Origin: JAJRVM01 sp963700515
GTDB taxonomy: Bacteria; Planctomycetota; Planctomycetia; Pirellulales; Pirellulaceae
Assembly (NCBI GenBank): GCA_963700515.1
Contig: CAVOXY010000048.1
Location: 1-64,000, forward strand
Direction: 5' to 3'
Length of the DNA stretch: 64,000 nucleotides
The notes under the pieces were generated by a model. The model was given only the letters and a program-made list of their open reading frames with translations, searched no databases and was not told the DNA's origin. The translations under genes and the position numbers were made by a program. Of the stretch, positions 50,701-59,363 are shown piece after piece (positions within the stretch are counted from its first letter, which is position 1; each line of letters opens with the position of its first letter).

Positions 50701-51401
50701 ATCTGGCAGCCGCGCGGATTCTCGAGCCCACCTCAGCGGATGTCGGCTCTATGATGGATTATCTCGAAGAGTCGCAATTCCTCCGCTCCGGCATGGGCGA
50801 CTATCCGGAAGCGAAGAATCACCAGGATCCGTTTAACCTCGGAGGTTTCGCCAAGGTCCAGCCGTATTACGGGCGTTTCGCCGAGGTCTACGCCGGCCGT
50901 GACGATGTCAAACCGTTCATTCGCGCCTATTTCAATGCCATCCCCTCGCTGCTCTCCCTGGAAAACCTGTCGTTCTGGGAACATTTTCATAATATGGGCG
51001 GGTGGAACAAGACGCACGAGACGGGCTGGTTCCTCTGCCAGAGCCGCATTATGTTGGTCGCGGAACATGGCGACGAATTGTGGCTCGCTCCGTTTGTAAC
51101 CAGCGCGTGGCTGAAAGATGGCCAGCGGATCGCGGTCACCAACGCACCCACCGATTTCGGACGGGTCAGCTACACGATCCAGTCCGCGGTCTCAGAGCAG
51201 TGCATCGATGCGACCATTGAACCTCCCGCGCGGAAGTTGCCGCCACGGATCGTGTTGCGCGTACGACACCCTGAGGGAAAGCCGATGCAGTCCGTGACAG
51301 TCGACGGCCAACCCCACCAGGACTTCGATCCACGCACGGAAACAGTGACCTTGACGCCGGCGTCAGCCAAAGCCACGATGCACGTGCGCGTTCAGTACTG
51401 A
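47757..51401 (+). CDS. Large secreted NPCBM plus six-hairpin glycosidase-like protein
   Basis: 1,214 residues from ATG 47757, chosen because AAGGAG lies 8 bases upstream; an in-frame upstream start at 47724 lacks one. Signal peptide CARRTLVCVTISISLIATYV. Residues ~30-180 are an NPCBM carbohydrate-binding module (KDKEYEHGLGHHANGEIVVD to CANWADARLIPD). A beta-sandwich region follows. Residues ~700-1130 form an (alpha/alpha)6 barrel: ELLTNVIRASQVHCWLAARN, DRYGPLESEANSIVRGMGLM, GYLTTGYTMVGTGEHLWTLA and FLPGEDGNRSWAYSVEIGAH. Acidic residues in these loops are candidate catalysts; the GH family cannot be fixed. One of the longest unbroken frames in the window. Confidence 0.8.
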   Translation: MCARRTLVCVTISISLIATYVWAGAGSAQQPAPKPQYLSTDLVDHLSSVAQDWGALGMNTAVNPLHQPAMKLRIKDKEYEHGLGHHANGEIVVDLAGQFQTFQADVGIQWQGGQDAASVIFRVFVDDKKVFDSGVMREGDAARPIKIPVLGADELTLVAKDAGDGITCDCANWADARLIPDPAAAKRPPVMGVDIGPFGQVATWDPQRMQGTAADRVQEFPAADVQLHREVSPESDGTYRVPLKGASGCIGLRWDENRILRQVVLAFVDAAAIPPQDSIQLQTWTGESAWQGSWESVNVAPEQVENRLVWNFTARSTSRGTQKVRWLFAGLKNPIVVKGLHAYSRSRWVTVDLRVESTRPAPSGPIEILLHNGLFVDTSPTEENPYRRTWDTAKPLTLKIRAAVTKRYKADRTVLQLNASDTAFGVAVEDVVANDAVYIPQAGIFLAREPAPVTREEYLQRIAGKKTLLAQVREKADQTFAQALAAVHNPIQDLGPMMLSLAGDNRKFVAEREGSLLFDTYDRFDGPESQIPKQWQLVPRFGTGKDQQVSRQLHGAWLPMPTTTVVEGDLAYQACSYVAPVDDAAPAGSPEWVRTRATGVVEFSVKNRGEQDRTASLELTLAAGEGNTQQLAWEQTPQAVMARLGERLLMLFDVSKLAGAEVRLEGARVTISGQLPPGMTAECVAYVPAWPATPADGVDLLNAAPLIPRVQRYWTALLEPAIKIELPDELLTNVIRASQVHCWLAARNEDAGRRVSPWISSDRYGPLESEANSIVRGMGLMGYDEFARRSFDYFIARYNKAGYLTTGYTMVGTGEHLWTLAEHYQRVPDEPWLKSIAPQVVRACQWIVAQRAKTKLLDARGQRVPEYGLFPPGVTADWNRYAYRFFNDAQYCAGLESAARMLNAIHDPSAPALLADAQQYREDLVHAYRATQARSPVVRLEDGTWVPADPALLDCPGRVEDFLPGEDGNRSWAYSVEIGAHHLAAARILEPTSADVGSMMDYLEESQFLRSGMGDYPEAKNHQDPFNLGGFAKVQPYYGRFAEVYAGRDDVKPFIRAYFNAIPSLLSLENLSFWEHFHNMGGWNKTHETGWFLCQSRIMLVAEHGDELWLAPFVTSAWLKDGQRIAVTNAPTDFGRVSYTIQSAVSEQCIDATIEPPARKLPPRIVLRVRHPEGKPMQSVTVDGQPHQDFDPRTETVTLTPASAKATMHVRVQY

Positions 51402-51748
51402 AGACGAGCACAACAATAGACTATCGTTTGGTAAGTTGTGGGACCGGCTTCCAGCTTCGTCCTTGCCCACATCTCGAGATTCTCCACCGGGTTTATCCCG
51501 GTGGGAATACGACTGTGCAGCTACCGATGGCCGTCCGCGCGAAGCCGCCTCCTCGCCGGTCGCGTGCCGGCGGTCGTTAGAGTGAACAACAATACAGCAC
51601 TCGCACCCGCCGGCACGCGACCGGCGAGGAGGCGTTAAGGGGTTTGTTGGCAAAGCATGGTAGCTGATCAGTCATGTCTCCACCGGGATCAACCCGGTGG
51701 TGGACTTGTGGGCAAAGACAAGGCTTCCAGCCTGTCTCGAGTAATTTG
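51402..51748. repeat. Three hairpins including a 28-bp perfect inverted repeat, inside an operon
   Basis: Hairpin 1: 51484-51504, CCACCGGG-TTTAT-CCCGGTGG. Hairpin 2: arms 51546-51573 and 51607-51634, exact 28-bp complements around a 33-base loop. Hairpin 3: 51680-51700, CCACCGGG-ATCAA-CCCGGTGG, the same stem as hairpin 1 with another loop. No gene is supported in the 347 bases. It could be a mobile palindrome, an mRNA processing site or an attenuating structure between the glycosidase-like gene and the deacetylase gene. Confidence 0.75.
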
Positions 51749-52539
51749 ATGACTCATTCTCAGGAACGAACGGTGCCACACAACAAGGTAGCGCTGGCCT
51801 GCATGGCACATCCAGACGATGTCGAGTTCACCTGCGGCGGCACCCTGGCACTGCTGCACGAGCGCGGATGGGAGATTCATATCGCGACGATGACACCTGG
51901 TGACTGCGGCTCAGAACAGCTGAGTCGGGAGGAGATCAGCCGGATTCGTCGCATCGAGGGGGCCAACGCCGCCGCGGTCCTGTCTGGCAAGTTCCACTGC
52001 CTGGAGTGCCAGGACGGCTTCATCGCGTACGACCGGCCGACGATCACGGCGACCGTGCGGTTGATCCGCGAGGTGCGACCGAGTGTCGTTTTTGCCGCCG
52101 CACCGCACGATTACCTGATCGATCACGAGGTCTCGAGCGCCTTGGTGCGCAACGCGGCCTTTTTCGCCGGGGTGCCCAACCTCAAGACGGAAGGGGTGGG
52201 AGCATTCCGGCCAGTGCCCTTCTCTGTACTATGCCGATCCTGTCGAGGGCAAGGATGCGTTGGGAGTGCCTGTGGATCCGAAGACGATCGTCGACACGAG
52301 CGGCGTCATGGAGATAAAGGCTCGCATGCTGGCCTGCCACGCCAGCCAGCGCGAGTGGCTCTTGAAACAGCATGGAATGGATGAGTACATCGAGGCGATG
52401 AAGATCCATGGGGCGCCGGCGCGGAGAGCTGATCGGCACGGCGTATGCCGAAGGTTTTCGGCAACACTTGGGGCACGGGTATCCGCAGGCCAACCTGCTG
52501 GCCCACGAGCTTGGCAGTCTCGTCCACCAGCGGAATTGA
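51749..52539 (+). CDS. PIG-L family deacetylase, frameshifted
   Basis: About 263 codons from ATG 51749. The zinc motif is KVALACMAHPDDVEFTCGGT (residues ~13-32) with H-P-D-D, and the third ligand His is in YLIDHEVSSALVRNAAFF. PIG-L/LmbE-type enzymes remove N-acetyl groups from GlcNAc-type sugars or glycoconjugates. Two slips near 52,215 and 52,425 interrupt the C-terminal half, where DPVEGKDALGVPVDPKTIVD, SQREWLLKQHGMDEYIEAM and GTAYAEGFRQHLGHGYPQAN are read; these are conserved in the planctomycete subgroup. No signal peptide, so cytoplasmic. It is 13 bases before the sugar porter, so clearly in the same operon. Confidence 0.85.
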
Positions 52540-52552
52540 CGGAGAACACCCC

Positions 52553-53915
52553 GTGAGCGGCTTGAAAGGAGCGAGCTACGTCTTCGCCATTGCATTCGTG
52601 GCCTCCGTGGGCGGTTTCCTCTTCGGCTACGACCTGGCCATCATGGGCGGAGCGAATGTATTTCTGAAGGAGCAATTCAACCTGTCCGACGTCGGCTTTG
52701 GCTTCACCACCGCCAGCGCCACGCTCGGGTGCGCGGCCGGCCCGTTCCTGGGAGCCTGGCTGTGTGACCGTCTGGGACGCCGGCGAACCTTGATCGGCGC
52801 TTCCTTTCTGTTGGCGATCAGTGCCGTGCTCACTGCCCTGCCCCGCGACATCTATACGTTCAACGTATTCCGCATTGTGGGCGGCCTGGGCGTCGGCCTG
52901 TGTTCGATTGCCTCGCCCATGTACATCGCCGAAGTCGCACCGCCGCGCAACCGAGGCGCATTGGGCTTCATGTACCAGCTGGCCATTGTGGCCGGCATGG
53001 TGCTGTCCATTCTGGTCGCCTACTGCTTTGCCGGCTGGTTTTCGGAGACGACCGGTTGGCGCTGGATGTTCGGTTCGGAAATGGTTGCCATCCTGGTCTT
53101 CGTCGTCTTCTTGTTGATGGTCCCCGAGACCCCACGCTGGCTGGCTGCCCACGGCAGGAAATCCGAGGCGCTGGCCGTCCTCCAGCGGATTGGCGGTGCG
53201 TCAGTACGCTCAACAGCACATTCAGGAGATCCGTGCGTCGCTGTCCGAAGAGACGGGCACGTGGCGGGAACTGCTGGAGCCGGGCATGAAGCGGGCTTTG
53301 GCGGTCGGCATCCTGCTGGCGATTTTCAACAACTACACCGGTTGGAGCGGGGTTTACAATTACCTCACCACGATCTTCAAAGAGGAGAATGCACTCGATA
53401 CGAACAGTGCCATTTTTCAATACCTGCTATCGTACGCGTTCATGGGCCTGATGACCCTCGCAGCCTGTTTCGTGGTCGATCGCGTTGGCCGCCGGCCGTT
53501 GTGGATCGGCGCATCGGCGCTGATGATTGTCGCGAACCTGTGGACCGGCTACCTGTTCCACCTCAATCTGACAGGCGTCATGGTACTGCTGGCCATCTTC
53601 CTCTTGGCAATTCCCCATTCGTTCGCGCTGGGGCCACTTCCCTGGCTGATGATGTCGGAATTGTACCCTACGCGAATTCGCGCTCGAGCAGTGTCCATCA
53701 CCACGACGGTGCTGTGGATCACGGCGTTTTTCCCCGTGCTGCTCTTTCCCATCTTGAAGGGCTGGTCGGAGAAATATCTCGGTTCCGTGGCCGGCGTGTT
53801 CTGGATCTACGCGCTGATCTGCGCACTATCGCTGTTGTTCGGCTGGAAGTTACTCCCGGAAACCAAGGGACGCTCGCTCGAGGCCATCGCCGACTCCTGG
53901 AAACGCGGCGAGTAA
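52553..53915 (+). CDS. MFS sugar porter (SP family), frameshifted once
   Basis: About 454 codons from GTG 52553 with GGAGAA upstream. The 12-helix layout is clear: FVASVGGFLFGYDLAIMGGA, the loop 2-3 signature CDRLGRRRTLIGAS, RIVGGLGVGLCSIASPMYIA, EVAPPRNRGALGFMYQLAI, the central VPETPRWLAAHGRKSEAL, the second-half DRVGRRPLWIGAS, LPWLMMSELYPTRIRARA and the ending PETKGRSLEAI. These are diagnostic for sugar/H+ symporters of the inner membrane. One extra base near 53,195 breaks the central loop. It should import the monosaccharide or oligosaccharide released by the secreted enzymes of this region. Confidence 0.92.
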
Positions 53916-53924
53916 CGTGCCGGG

Positions 53925-53985
53925 GGAGGAAATAGGGAGTAGTACCTTTTTGCCGGCGGAGTACGCAAGGTAGGCAAGTTGCCGC
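53925..53985. repeat. REP-like motif, diverged copy
   Basis: GGGGGAGGAAATAGGGAGTA then GTACCTTTTTGCCGG resembles the GGAGGAAAAGGGGAGTGGTA motif repeated near the transposase at 62.6-63.2 kb. It lies between convergent gene ends (sugar porter and lysA-like gene), a usual place for REP sequences. Confidence 0.45.
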
Positions 53986-54067
53986 GCTGCTTACCTCCTG
54001 GCCGCGCGCACCGTGACATCTTCATGGCACGAGCACCGACAGTAGACCCCGGCACTCAGACAGGACA

Positions 54068-55387
54068 CTAAGCGTGACCAGATTCGGTCACCACGCGATC
54101 CCGATCAACGCGTTTCTCAAATGCGCCGTTGGTCGCCGGAGGATCGGGAAATTCGACCGTCGCAAAATAGTCATCGAGCGTTTCAGCGCGTCGGATTCTC
54201 CTGACATCCCCGTTGTCCGAAAACAAATACTCGGCGGACCTCAATCTCCCGTTGTATTGAAACCCCATGCAGTGTCCATGGGCTCCAACATCGTGAATCA
54301 CCACGAGGTCACCTACGTGTGCTTCCGGAAGTTCGCGGTCGACCGCAAACTTGTCATTGTTTTCACAGAGTGAGCCCACAACATCGGTAATGACCTTGGG
54401 ACCCGTCTCCTCTCGACCGACAACGGATATCCGGTGGTAAGCACCGTACATTCCAGGCCGCATAAGATTGCTCATGCACGCATCAATTCCCAGGTAGTTC
54501 TTGAAAGTGGTTTTTTTGTTAATCACTCGGCTAACAAGATATCCAAACGGTCCCGTTATGGCGCGACCATTCTCCGTCATGATGCGAACACCGTCCATTC
54601 CATTCGCGACCAGGATATCTTGATACATACGCCGAACCTCAAGTCCCAGCGTTTCCAGATCAACTGCGATATCGCCCGGCGCGTACGGAATGCCGATGCC
54701 TCCCCCGAGATTGATAAAGCTGAGCCGCACATTGGCATCCTTCTCAATCTGTACAGCAAGCCGAAACAGCATCTCCGCATTCGAGATAAGATTCTTCTTG
54801 CTTAGTTCGTTTGAGACGATCATGGTGTGAAGCCCCAGTGATTCGATCCCCAGCGAACTGGCGCGACGATAGCCGCCAAGGAGCTGTTCCTTGGTACAGC
54901 CAAATTTCGATTCTTCCGGTGATCCGATAATCACGTTGCCAACCGCCTCCCGGCCAGGATTGTATCGAAAGCCCGCGTGCCGAGGCATGTGAGGCAATTC
55001 GAGCAGCTTGTCAATGTGATCCGGGACGTCAAGATTGATGATCGCATCCAAACTCAAGGCCTGAGAGAATTCGTCCACCGTCGTATTGTTCGAGGTAAAG
55101 ATCACCGACGACCCACGGATATTGAGCTTCTCTGAGAGGAAGAGTTCGGCGGGGCTTGAGCAATCGGTACCGCATCCTTCTTGAGCCAAGATTGACACAA
55201 TGTGTGGATTCGGCGTAGCCTTGACCGCAAAGAACTGCTGAAAGCCTTGGCTCCAGCCAAAAGCTTTGAACAACTCTCGGCAGCGGGCCCGCATGCCATC
55301 CTCGTGGTAGAGGTAGAATGGCGTCGGATGATTCCGACAAAAAGCGGTTAGCTGCTCGGGACTATTGAGAAGATTCCGATTGCTCAT
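54068..55387 (-). CDS. PLP-dependent diaminopimelate/ornithine-type decarboxylase (fold III)
   Basis: 439 residues from ATG 55385-55387, intact. The PLP Lys is in QFFAVKATPNPHIVSIL (~residue 53). Further family marks: FRYNPGREAVGNVIIG, SKFGCTKEQLLGGY, GLHTMIVSNEL, the glycine-rich phosphate loop INLGGGIGIPYAPG, ENGRAITGPFGYLVSRV and the active-site Cys segment GSLCENNDKFAVDRELPEA. This is the alanine-racemase-like family that includes LysA and other amino-acid or carboxynorspermidine decarboxylases. LysA is the nearest description, but substrate specificity is uncertain and no other lysine gene is nearby. Same strand as the upstream propeller-cytochrome gene (240 bases), convergent with the sugar porter. 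Confidence 0.8.
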   Translation of the reverse strand: MSNRNLLNSPEQLTAFCRNHPTPFYLYHEDGMRARCRELFKAFGWSQGFQQFFAVKATPNPHIVSILAQEGCGTDCSSPAELFLSEKLNIRGSSVIFTSNNTTVDEFSQALSLDAIINLDVPDHIDKLLELPHMPRHAGFRYNPGREAVGNVIIGSPEESKFGCTKEQLLGGYRRASSLGIESLGLHTMIVSNELSKKNLISNAEMLFRLAVQIEKDANVRLSFINLGGGIGIPYAPGDIAVDLETLGLEVRRMYQDILVANGMDGVRIMTENGRAITGPFGYLVSRVINKKTTFKNYLGIDACMSNLMRPGMYGAYHRISVVGREETGPKVITDVVGSLCENNDKFAVDRELPEAHVGDLVVIHDVGAHGHCMGFQYNGRLRSAEYLFSDNGDVRRIRRAETLDDYFATVEFPDPPATNGAFEKRVDRDRVVTESGHA

Positions 55388-55626
55388 CACGCATCGACCC
55401 TGTGAAAGCTGATTGTTAAAGCTATGTCAGATCTAGTAACGCCGGCTAGAGAGACCAGACGTTAGAGGGCAAGCTATCCCGAACGTGGAGTTTCTTCTCC
55501 AACCATGACAACTGGTGGGAAAGCACCTACCCGTTGCATATTAGCTGAATGTCCACACCGGGACTACCGGCTCGTGAGACGCCGTCCGGCTCGCGAGTCA
55601 TCCATTCGCGGCTTCCAGTCGCTCCT

Positions 55627-58600
55627 TCATCTCACCGGTCTTCCCGTCGCACTCACCGTCTGCGGAAAGCGGATCAGTGCCTGCAGGTCGCGTCGCGGGT
55701 TGGCCCACGCCCGATCAAGAGCTTCTTCGACCAACTTCCGCACGGCCTGGTAGTCGGGGTCTTCGTCGCTGGCATAGACCGCCTGACCGCATTTCTGCGT
55801 CCCGCCCGAGGATTTGGCCAGCGGCGCACGGAGGAACAGGCTGCCGTCCGCCTGATGGATGTCGATCCAATCGAGTCGCGAGACGCTCTCGGCCGCATGA
55901 CAACCCGCACAGCGTTGCTGGTGCAGGCCCCGCAGTCTATTGAGCAGCTCATCGTCATGCGCCAGGTCGTAGGCCGGTTTCTCGAGACGTTTCTTCACGA
56001 AAGTATCGTGATACGGTGCGTTGGCATCCATCCACATCGTCAGACGCAGTCGTTCGTCTTGGCTCAGCGTTACGCGTTCCGTATGCGGAGCTTGAGTAAG
56101 TGTCGCGAATAGTTTGCTCTTGTGGGCCCCGTACGCCAGCACGGGGGTGATGCTGGCATCTTGCAGATTGGGTTCTGCGATCGCCACGAGTTGAGCGTGG
56201 TTAATCGTCTCGAAGGCGCGGTTGAAACCGTAGCCGGGCACCTGGCCCCACACCTGTTCGTATTGGCTCGACCACTCGGTGAGCCCGCCGAAGAAATCGA
56301 GATCGCCAGCCGGTTTGAGACCGCTGTGGCACTCCACGCAGTGGCGATCGAGGATCGGCTGGATATCGCGCAGGAAACTTACGGGCCGATTGCCCCAGGG
56401 CGGCGGCAACGGAGTCGGGGGGGGCAGCGCAGCAGCCAACGGATCGGGGCTGGAGCGAGGTGCCACGCCGCGCGATTCGTGACAGCCTGCGCAAGCTCGC
56501 TGCTCTCCGGGCTGAAAACTGATGAAGCTCCGCATGCGCCGCAGTTCCATCCGGTTCTCGTCCAGCAACTGGAAGTAAACGGCCGTGTCGGGCGGCACCT
56601 GGAAATGTGCACTGCCGTCCGGCTCCACCGGTACGTCGCCGAGGATCCGGATGGGCGTCCAGTTGATCAGCGTGGGACCCTTCTCTCCGTATCGCTGTCC
56701 GCCGTGCTGGTTGTCGTAGGGCCAGCCGATCGGCTCGGCAACGCGCACGTACCGAATCCGCTCCGGCGCGAGATCTTCGCAGCCGAAACTCACGTCACTC
56801 ACCACGCAGCTGGCGTAGTTGACTGTCGGATCGATCACACCGGGCAATATCAGCGGAGTCTTGCGAGCACGGAGTGGAACGGGAGCGAAGCAGGAAATCT
56901 CGGGGTCGCGATAGATCAGTTCCTTGTTGCCAAATACATCGACCAGATAGAGACCGTAGCCGACCGGATCCGTGGTCTTGTCGCCGTGAGTGTAGGAGAC
57001 GAGGAAGAACTTGTCGGACAGCACCAGGGTGTGGAGTAGAAACCGCCGTTGTCCAACACGCCTCCTTCCGGTACCGGCACGCCGTCCATCCCGCCTTCGG
57101 GCGGAGTCACGCCCAGCGTGACGATGCCGATGCCCTGCGGCGTGTTGATTCCGGAGGCGGTATCGACGATCACCAACGGCCCCACCGCCAGCGTGTGGTG
57201 GCCGGCGGCAATGGCAACCAGCTTCGCGCTGTCGGGAATCGAGCGTGTGTCTTCCAGCGCCCACGGATCGACAAAATGCTGCTTGAAGATCGCGTCGGCG
57301 CCCGTGCCGTCCGGCCGAATCGGTCCAGATCGACTGAATGTAGGCCCAACTGCGCTCGTGATATTCCCAACGCGTGTACGCGATCAGTCCGTTGTCCAGC
57401 GTATGGGGCAGGTAGTCGCCGTCCTTGTTCACGCTGAGACGGCGGATCCCGCTCCCGTCGGGACGCATCACGTACAGATTGCAGCTCGTCTCGTCCTTGT
57501 CGTACTCGTTGCACTGAAGCGACGTACCGCACCGCTCGGAGACAAAGACGATGTCGCCGTTCGGCGCATAGGTGGGGTCGAGGTCGCTCCATTCGCCGGA
57601 GGTCAGCTGACGCAGCCCGCGGCCATCCACGCCGACTTCGAAGAGGTGCGTGGGCTCCTCCGTGCGTCGCAGACGATAACTCTGCGAGCGATCGAGCCAA
57701 CCTTCGGGGGGCTGATCGCTGCGTGCCAGGGCATAACCGAACACGATGCGCGTCCCGTCCCAGAACAGATCCATGCCGTGCACATGACCGGGGCCGAGCG
57801 CGCCGTTGAGCAGGGAAGTCAGGCCGAGCGATGACGCGGCCCCCTCTTCTGCCGGCGGATCGGCGACCGCGCCGAACAGACTGCCGTCCCGGCCAGCCGG
57901 GCGGAGAACACAGAGGTCGCCCCCCGGCTTCGACACCCAGGGCATGTGGTTCAGGCACACGTCGGGGTAGGCTTCCTGCGTGAACCGTTTGACGAACAGC
58001 AGTTGGTCGAAATCCAAGAGTGGATTGGTGAATACCAACTGACGCACGGCCCACCGCGTGTCGAGGTAGATGCGGCGCCGCTCGGCCTCGGGCGCATCGC
58101 CACTCAGCGCGCGCAGCCGTTGCTCGGCTTGCTCCAGTGCGCCCAGGTGCGGCGACACATCCACGCCGCAGCGGCTCAGATGAGCGGCCAGTTTGCGGCC
58201 GTGCTCGATGCAGGCAGCCGTCGGGAAATCGAGCTGCCGGCGGATCTTGGCAGTCGACCACGGACTGAGACTGGACTGATCGGCCACTTGACGCAGCGCC
58301 AAGTTCTTGGAAGTGTCTCCCGGCCCGTAGATTTCGACTTCATCGAGGTGGAAAAATATCGGCTGGCTACTCGGTATCTGCAGCCGCACGAATCGTGCCT
58401 GTAATTCACCCTCCCGAAAGACGACTTCCAGCGGCGGAGCCCCGGATACGCCTCCGAAATGGCGGCCCTGGTTGTCATAACGCTGCGTCCACTGTCGGCC
58501 GTCGTCCGACGTCAGAATGACAAGCGTGTCGGCATTGTGCAGGCCCGGGGCGTAATCGAGACGATTGTAGACGACGATTCGTGCGATCGACTGCACGCTG

Positions 58601-58938
58601 CCGAGGTCCACCTGCCACCACGGATTCGAGTCCCCGCCGGTGTGGAACGCATACTTGCCATCCTTGATCCCGTCGACGGCGCCAGCCGCGTCGCTTTGAG
58701 TGGTCAACGGCTCGACGAGAGACTTCAGCCAATCCTCCTCGATCAGCTGGCGGAGTCCGCTGCCGGAGACCACCACTTCGCGCGGTTGCGTCGCGTCCGG
58801 GAAGTGGCTTGTCGGCGGCGCGGCGTCAATCGCAACTCCGCCAAGCGAGTTCCACACGAGACCGGCCAGCCAAAAGGCCGCCAAGCAGTGCCGTAAGCCC
58901 TGCTGCGTCTCGCCACCGATTTGTGAACGCTTTCGCAT
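55627..58938 (-). CDS. Giant secreted F5/8C plus PD40-propeller/multi-CxxCH protein; HzsA-like layout
   Basis: About 1,104 codons from ATG 58936-58938 with GGAAG upstream. Signal region RHCLAAFWLAGLVWNSLGGV. Residues ~75-205 form a discoidin (F5/8C) domain: NPWWQVDLGSVQSIARIVVY, NRLDYAPGLHN and ARFVRLQIPSSQPIFFHLDE. The propeller contains DLDPTYAPNGDIVFVSERCG, CNLYVMRPDGSGIRRLSVN and YTRWEYHERSWAYIQ. Haem motifs are CAGCH (56479-56493), CVECH (56326-56340) and CAGCH (55897-55911). Compensating indels at 57,040 and 57,310 corrupt about 90 residues. It is homologous along its length to the protein at 42,084 but has the sugar- or surface-binding module at the N-terminus instead of the C-terminus. 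Confidence 0.75.
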   Translation of the reverse strand: MRKRSQIGGETQQGLRHCLAAFWLAGLVWNSLGGVAIDAAPPTSHFPDATQPREVVVSGSGLRQLIEEDWLKSLVEPLTTQSDAAGAVDGIKDGKYAFHTGGDSNPWWQVDLGSVQSIARIVVYNRLDYAPGLHNADTLVILTSDDGRQWTQRYDNQGRHFGGVSGAPPLEVVFREGELQARFVRLQIPSSQPIFFHLDEVEIYGPGDTSKNLALRQVADQSSLSPWSTAKIRRQLDFPTAACIEHGRKLAAHLSRCGVDVSPHLGALEQAEQRLRALSGDAPEAERRRIYLDTRWAVRQLVFTNPLLDFDQLLFVKRFTQEAYPDVCLNHMPWVSKPGGDLCVLRPAGRDGSLFGAVADPPAEEGAASSLGLTSLLNGALGPGHVHGMDLFWDGTRIVFGYALARSDQPPEGWLDRSQSYRLRRTEEPTHLFEVGVDGRGLRQLTSGEWSDLDPTYAPNGDIVFVSERCGTSLQCNEYDKDETSCNLYVMRPDGSGIRRLSVNKDGDYLPHTLDNGLIAYTRWEYHERSWAYIQSIWTDSAGRHGRRRDLQAAFCRSVGAGRHTLDSRQREAGCHCRRPPHAGGGAVGDRRYRLRNQHAAGHRHRHAGRDSARRRDGRRAGTGRRRVGQRRFLLHTLVLSDKFFLVSYTHGDKTTDPVGYGLYLVDVFGNKELIYRDPEISCFAPVPLRARKTPLILPGVIDPTVNYASCVVSDVSFGCEDLAPERIRYVRVAEPIGWPYDNQHGGQRYGEKGPTLINWTPIRILGDVPVEPDGSAHFQVPPDTAVYFQLLDENRMELRRMRSFISFQPGEQRACAGCHESRGVAPRSSPDPLAAALPPPTPLPPPWGNRPVSFLRDIQPILDRHCVECHSGLKPAGDLDFFGGLTEWSSQYEQVWGQVPGYGFNRAFETINHAQLVAIAEPNLQDASITPVLAYGAHKSKLFATLTQAPHTERVTLSQDERLRLTMWMDANAPYHDTFVKKRLEKPAYDLAHDDELLNRLRGLHQQRCAGCHAAESVSRLDWIDIHQADGSLFLRAPLAKSSGGTQKCGQAVYASDEDPDYQAVRKLVEEALDRAWANPRRDLQALIRFPQTVSATGRPVR

Positions 58939-59363
58939 CGCTGTCTTCCATTCTGATGTGATGGGGTCTTTCGTATTCCGGCTGTCCTGGCCCAAAAAAA
59001 TCGAATGCATCTCCAAAAGGCCGCTCCCGCCGGTGCCAATCTCCCGCCCCGATCGGTCAATGAACAGATGCCGTCTATATATTTGAGTCCGCTGGTATGA
59101 ACCATGTCAACCGCATTGCGCTCCAGGAAACCGTTCGGCAACGACCAGAAATTGGAATGCCGGCAATGGATATCCATCCAGAGAGGGGCGGTAGTATCGT
59201 TGGTAAGGCACCGTGGCAGGTACGCGGCTTTGCCATCTAGCGCGTAGAGGCGAAAAAGGCCGTGGAAATCAAACAACCGTGTCGCAGGGACTCACTCCTC
59301 TGTGGGCAGGTTCGACGTGCCGGAAATCGTCTCGGATCTCACTCAGCAATCACTCGTCATTAT
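58939..59363 (-). other. Intergenic stretch with a possible coding remnant
   Basis: On the minus strand 59,040-59,276 reads KAAYLPRCLTNDTTAPLWMD followed by IHCRHSNFWSLPNGFLERNA and VDMVHTSGLKYIDGIC, which looks protein-like but has no recognised family, start or ribosome site. Otherwise no gene, and it separates GH106 from the propeller-cytochrome gene on the same strand. Confidence 0.35.

Noticed and set aside
55388..55626. Lysine riboswitch upstream of the lysA-like gene
   Set aside because: No recognisable multi-helix aptamer core could be traced in the upstream bases. Only short direct repeats (CCGGCTCGTGAG and CCGGCTCGCGAG) are seen.
42084..58938. Hydrazine synthase (anammox) genes
   Set aside because: The layout only resembles HzsA. 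There are three CxxCH motifs, all after the propeller, with sugar-binding modules attached, and no HzsB, HzsC or HAO-like genes nearby.
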